Source: Psychrobacillus sp. NEAU-3TGS
GTDB taxonomy: Bacteria > Bacillota > Bacilli > Bacillales_A > Planococcaceae
Length of the DNA: 64,000 bases
NCBI RefSeq assembly: GCF_029955155.1
Contig: NZ_JAPNOZ010000009.1
Coordinates: forward strand, 15,273 to 79,272
Reading direction: 5' to 3'
This document shows, one piece after another, positions 58,765-64,000 of the stretch (its first letter is position 1; each line of letters starts with the position of its first letter). A program made the translations under genes and the position numbers. Below the pieces are notes generated by a model that did not search any database, was not told where the DNA came from, and was given only the letters and a program-made list of their open reading frames with translations.

Positions 58765-59799
58765 ATGATGCTGATAAAACCAAAAATGCTTCAACCGGGA
58801 GATAAAGTGGCTACGATTAGTTTATCATGGGGTGGAGCAGGAGAACCTGATTTAAAATGGAGATATGAACAAGGAGTGGAACGTTTGGAAAAAGTGTTTG
58901 GTTTAGAAGTTGTTTCAATGCCGAACAGTTTAAAGGGCGCTGATTATTTATATGAAAATCCAAAGGCTCGGGCAGAGGACTTGATGAATGCATTTAAAGA
59001 TCCAACGATAAAAGGGATTATTTCAAATATTGGCGGGAGTGAAAGCATTCGTTTACTGCCATATATAGATTTTGATATTATCCGTTCAAATCCGAAAGTA
59101 TTCATTGGATACTCAGATACTACTGTGACACATCTGTTTTGTCACAAAGCAGGAATTTCTTCTTTTTACGGTCCAGCTATTTTAATGGACTTCGCGGAAA
59201 ATGTGGAAATGCATGAATACACAGTGGAAGCTTTAAAAAAGACCTTATTTACAAATGAAGTGATCGGAGAAGTTAAACCGGCAGCTGAGTGGACAAGTGA
59301 TCGCTTAGAATGGGTTGTGGAAAACAAAAACACAAAACGAAACATGTATCCTAACAGTGGCTATGAATTACTACAAGGCAATGGAGTAGTACAAGGAACA
59401 TTAATCGGGGGATGTATTGAAGTGTTAGAATTTGCAAAAGGGACAGCTCTTTGGCCAAATGACGCTTATTGGAAAGATAGTATTTTGTTTTTTGAAACGT
59501 CAGAAGAGATGCCAGAACCCACTTATATCGAATATTGGTTACGGAACTATGGCGCACAAGGAATTTTACAAAAGGCAAAAGGTATTATTTTTGGAAAGCC
59601 TTTGAAAGAAAAGTACTATGAAGAGTATAAAGAATCCATATTAAAAATAATGAAAGAATTGGATTTAACGAATTTGTCGATTCTCTACAATTTAAATTTT
59701 GGTCATACAGAGCCAAAATTTGTCTTACCTTATGGAGCTTTGGCAGAAATTGATAGTGAGAAGGTAACTTTTTCTATTTTAGAAAGTGGAGTGGAGTAA
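58765..59799 (+). CDS. LD-carboxypeptidase family (S66)
   Basis: About 344 residues from ATG 58765 (TTG 58759 also possible; GGGTGGGAA upstream). IKPKMLQPGDKVATISLSWG, the serine nucleophile in FIGYSDTTVTHLF (about 114-126), and the late Glu/His in LNFGHTEPKF. MccF-like subgroup (two conserved halves with a loop), as often next to D-amino-acid enzymes. Coupled to the FAD oxidoreductase 3 bases downstream, which hints at a murein peptide or D-amino-acid salvage pair. Differs from the array S66 at 38 kb. Confidence 0.84.
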   Translation: MMLIKPKMLQPGDKVATISLSWGGAGEPDLKWRYEQGVERLEKVFGLEVVSMPNSLKGADYLYENPKARAEDLMNAFKDPTIKGIISNIGGSESIRLLPYIDFDIIRSNPKVFIGYSDTTVTHLFCHKAGISSFYGPAILMDFAENVEMHEYTVEALKKTLFTNEVIGEVKPAAEWTSDRLEWVVENKNTKRNMYPNSGYELLQGNGVVQGTLIGGCIEVLEFAKGTALWPNDAYWKDSILFFETSEEMPEPTYIEYWLRNYGAQGILQKAKGIIFGKPLKEKYYEEYKESILKIMKELDLTNLSILYNLNFGHTEPKFVLPYGALAEIDSEKVTFSILESGVE

Positions 59800-59802
59800 C
59801 AA

Positions 59803-60890
59803 ATGCCCTCTTTTATTGTAATAGGGGGCGGGATTTTAGGTGCCTCTACGGCGTATCATTGGCAAAACAGAATGTAAAAGTTACGCTAATTGATAGACGA
59901 GATCTCGGTCAAGCATCTGCGGCAGCTGCAGGAATTATTTGCCCCTGGATTTCCCAAAGAAGAAATAAAAAATGGTATGGGCTTGTTCGAAATGGTGCTA
60001 AATATTATAAACAGCTTGTAAGTGAACTTGAGAAATTAGGGGAAACTTCCACTGGATATAAGCAAGTAGGTGCAGTTGCATTACAAAACGATGCGAAAAA
60101 GCTTCAAAAGATGCTTGATCGGGCACTAGAAAAAAGAGAAGAAGCACCTGAAATTGGAGAGTTGAAAATTCTTTCACCAGATGAAACAAAATCCCTATTT
60201 CCACTTATTTCAGAAGACTTTTTTTCCTTATACGTCGAAGGGGCTGCTAGAGTGGATGGGCGGGCCATGCGAGATGCCTTGATACGTGCAGCTAAAAAGC
60301 TAGGGGCGGAAATAATAGATGGAGATGCACAGCTTTTGGATGGTGGTGTATTCGTGAATGGAAAGCAATTAATAGCGGATAAGATTATCTTGACTGCTGG
60401 AGCCTGGGGAAATGAGATTCCATCTAAATTAGGGAAAGACATGAAAGTAAGCTTTCAAAAAGCACAAATTATGCATTTTGATATAGAAGATAAAGGTACA
60501 GGGAAATGGCCAGTCGTTTTGCCACCGACAAATCAATATTTGTTAGCATTTGACGAGGGGAAAGTAGTGGCTGGTTCTACGTATGAAGAGGTTACAGAAT
60601 TTGATCATCATATAACAGAAGAAGGAAAAACTCTATTATTAGAGAATGCTACTAGTATTGCCAAAACATTGGAAACTGCGCAAATAGAGGAAGTCAGAAT
60701 AGGATTCAGACCATTTACACCTGAGTTTCTACCGGTAATCGGAAATGTACCTGGATTTGATTCCATCTTTTTTGCAAATGGTTTAGGTGCTTCCGGATTG
60801 ACTGCAGGACCATTTGTCGGCGCAGAGCTTGCTAGATTAGCGTTAGGGCATAAAACTGTGCTAGATTTATCTATGTACGCTCCAAATTAA
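59803..60890 (+). pseudogene. FAD-dependent D-amino-acid-type oxidoreductase, frameshift
   Basis: ATG 59803 lies 3 bases after the S66 stop. PSFIVIGGGILGASTAYH is the FAD-binding GxGxxG fold start; one T is missing in CATTGG (about 59856-59858), after which the frame goes LAKQNVKVTLIDRRDLG and stays open to 60890 (about 362 residues). SAAAAGIICPWISQRR, RVDGRAMRDALIRAAKKLGA and RIGFRPFTPEFLPVIG are DadA/DAO-family features. Predicted to oxidise D-amino acids or glycine. The change is a short T run, probably an artefact. Confidence 0.82.
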
Positions 60891-60920
60891 ATGAAGATGG
60901 AAAAGCTAGGAGGTGTATGC

Positions 60921-61214
60921 TTGAACGAGTATTCAATTGTTTATATTGAAATTGAACGGAAAATAGATTTTTACTATCAAATGCAACAAATTGAAATTCA
61001 ATACGAACTCCAGCTAAGTATAGAAGGAATCATTACAGCCCGACATCGTTTTGAACTTCGACATGTTCATGATATATCACATAAATCTTTCTCTTTTGGT
61101 GGAGGTATCCTATACTTACACACAAACCAAGGAGTATTTTCTTATAAGATTCAAGATAATCCTACACCTTTCATACATGCATTCAAATTATTAAAAACAG
61201 AGAATAAAACATAG
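60921..61214 (+). CDS. small unknown protein
   Basis: 97 residues from TTG 60921, which has a perfect CTAGGAGGTG site; the frame opening at 60891 directly behind the previous stop is less likely. NEYSIVYIEIERKIDFYYQM then QYELQLSIEGIITARHRF and SFSFGGGILYLHTNQGVFSY. Beta-rich, cytosolic. It may be cotranscribed with the oxidoreductase. I do not recognise the family. Confidence 0.65.
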   Translation: MNEYSIVYIEIERKIDFYYQMQQIEIQYELQLSIEGIITARHRFELRHVHDISHKSFSFGGGILYLHTNQGVFSYKIQDNPTPFIHAFKLLKTENKT

Positions 61215-61320
61215 CTACTTTTATAGGTACAGGCCGCCTTTATATTCTTGTAATGAATTTGTAATCGTTTTGTTAAATTTCCACTGAATTTTGTGAATCA
61301 TTGAACTTATTTTATATTCA

Positions 61321-61348
61321 TTGAATTAGATCATTGTCGTGCTATAAT
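61321..61348 (+). promoter_or_regulatory. promoter of xpt-pbuX
   Basis: TTGAAT (61321-61326), 16-base spacer, TATAAT (61343-61348), 23 bases before the riboswitch aptamer. Confidence 0.7.
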
Positions 61349-61370
61349 GAAAAATATTCAAATAGTATTA

Positions 61371-61440
61371 ACTCGTATAATCGCAGGAATATGGCCTGCA
61401 AGTTTCTACCGGCTTACCGTAAATAAGCTGACTATGAGTG
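61371..61440 (+). ncRNA. guanine riboswitch (purine class)
   Basis: Purine aptamer: P1 ACTCGTATAATCGC closing with GACTATGAGT, P2 GCAGG/CCTGC around AATATGG, and the L3 side with CTACCGGCTTACCGTAAAT. The specificity base in GACTATG is C, as in the B. subtilis xpt switch, so it should bind guanine or hypoxanthine rather than adenine. A downstream hairpin (ATGAC ... GTCAT near 61461-61480, then T-rich) and further structure up to the T6 at about 61561 are terminator candidates. It should switch xpt-pbuX off when guanine is plentiful. Confidence 0.93.
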
Positions 61441-61581
61441 GCAATGAAATAATCGAATTTATGACCTCTCTGTCATGATTTCTTTTATTTTTATTCGAAT
61501 TTATAAGCTCGAATGACATTGTTCCACTCCACTTATGGTTTGGCGCAGTATCATCGGGCTTTTTTGTTTGAAAAAAAATGA

Positions 61582-63455
<1,874 letters not shown>

Positions 63456-63469
63456 TATAAACAGTACAG

Positions 63470-63498
63470 CGCGAAGGTTTCTACACCTTCGCGTTTTT
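63470..63498 (+). terminator. terminator after pbuX
   Basis: CGCGAAGGT / ACCTTCGCG stem with a 5-base loop and T6. Confidence 0.9.
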
Positions 63499-63628
63499 TA
63501 TAGACTGCTAGTGTTAAACTCCTCGACGAATGTAGTGGAAAAGCTTCTATTTAAATTTAGAGTCCGCAAATTATTAGACTAATCTCTAATAAGGAAATAT
63601 AACGCATATAATGCCTAATTAGAAGCTC

Positions 63629-63720
63629 CTTAATGCGCATTATAGGGAAACTGCGCGGTAGTGAGTTGAATCAAGTGTCCGATGGGATTTCCGCTACAGG
63701 GTGAACGCTTTCCGCCGGCT
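63629..63720 (-). repeat. GC-rich dispersed repeat, copy 3
   Basis: Read on the minus strand: GGCGGAAAGCGTTCACCC, GTAGCGGAAATCCCATCGG, GATTCAACTCACTACCGC, CAGTTTCCC. Matches copies at 1-120 and 51804-51924. The following GC-rich bases to about 63815 look like part of the same element family. Confidence 0.8.
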
Positions 63721-63937
63721 TGACTTCAGCCGCTTCCTTCTCTACGCTCAGTCCAGGGTCTTCAGCTCAAGCTATTCCGGCTGGAGTCGCCGCCCTTTCG
63801 CTACAATCCAGTAGAGTCTGCTCATTACTAAGAAATGATGCACTAAATCTAGTACTATATTGTTTTTCTATAGGAAAAACCTAAGATTAATGGAATAAGA
63901 CTTACTTTATAGTGATTATTAGTAGGTTCTATTGATT

Positions 63938-64000
63938 GGAGTGTAAGGCGACGACTCCTGTGGGATTAGCTCACCGCTCGCCCCACGGAAAGCGTCCGCC
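63938..64000. repeat. GC-rich dispersed repeat, copy 4 (cut by window end)
   Basis: GGAGTGTAAGGCGACGACTC ... CCACGGAAAGCGTCCGCC. The GCGGAAAGCGTCC core is that of the other copies. 63500-63937 otherwise contains no gene. Confidence 0.7.

Noticed and set aside
61461-61570. Exact terminator and antiterminator of the riboswitch
   Set aside because: Several weak hairpins compete; I could not choose one by eye, so only the aptamer is annotated firmly.

Overview
The window is AT-rich chromosomal DNA from a Gram-positive of the order Bacillales. The gene order YerA-like deaminase, yerB, yerC, pcrB, pcrA, ligA, camS, gatCAB, dgkB, rlmD matches the yer region of Bacillus subtilis. The short dispersed GC-rich repeats and overall gene set suggest a Planococcaceae member such as Psychrobacillus; that genus guess is inference.

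Left part (about 0.3-21.5 kb) is core genome: purine salvage, archaeal-type lipid synthesis (PcrB), DNA repair and ligation (PcrA, LigA), lipoproteins (YerB, CamS), the glutaminyl-tRNA amidotransferase, diacylglycerol kinase, a bd-type oxidase with its small CydS subunit, a small alarmone synthetase and a 23S rRNA methyltransferase. 21.6-30.5 kb is a looser mix: an MFS exporter, ExoIII-type nuclease, an orphan nicotianamine-synthase-like enzyme, DinB, LTA synthase and Dus.

From about 30.7 to 49.6 kb the character changes. About 22 copies of a structured repeat, whose ends read like TTCAACTAAACTGCC and AAAGCACCCGTTAGTTGAA, separate mostly single genes, nearly all on the minus strand: methyltransferase, three GNATs, LysE, LD-carboxypeptidase, aminoglycoside-type phosphotransferase, DinB, HEPN, small lipoproteins and unknowns. 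Each gene's 3' end abuts a repeat, several stop codons lie inside the repeat, and at least five gene tails survive next to repeats without their 5' parts. This is the layout of an integron-type cassette array, but the repeats are not canonical attC and no integrase is present in the array. A truncated tyrosine recombinase lies about 2 kb to its right. I consider this array the most interesting feature of the window. A block with different composition (M3 peptidase, a four-repeat secreted protein, a NUDIX fragment; plus strand) interrupts it at 43.9-47 kb.

Right part (49.7-63.5 kb) returns to ordinary genes: ArsR-type regulator, EamA permease, polysaccharide deacetylase, FusB-type protein, NUDIX, 3D/LysM protein, dapF, YpfJ-type protease, an LD-carboxypeptidase coupled to an FAD oxidoreductase, and a guanine riboswitch controlling xpt-pbuX. 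GC-rich dispersed repeats lie at both window ends and at 51.8 kb.

A caution for all users: at least eight otherwise conserved reading frames (yerB twice, camS, ltaS-like twice, dus, FusB-like, FAD oxidoreductase and a small peptide) are broken by one-base length changes in short, mostly A or T, runs. Sequencing or assembly error is the simplest explanation.
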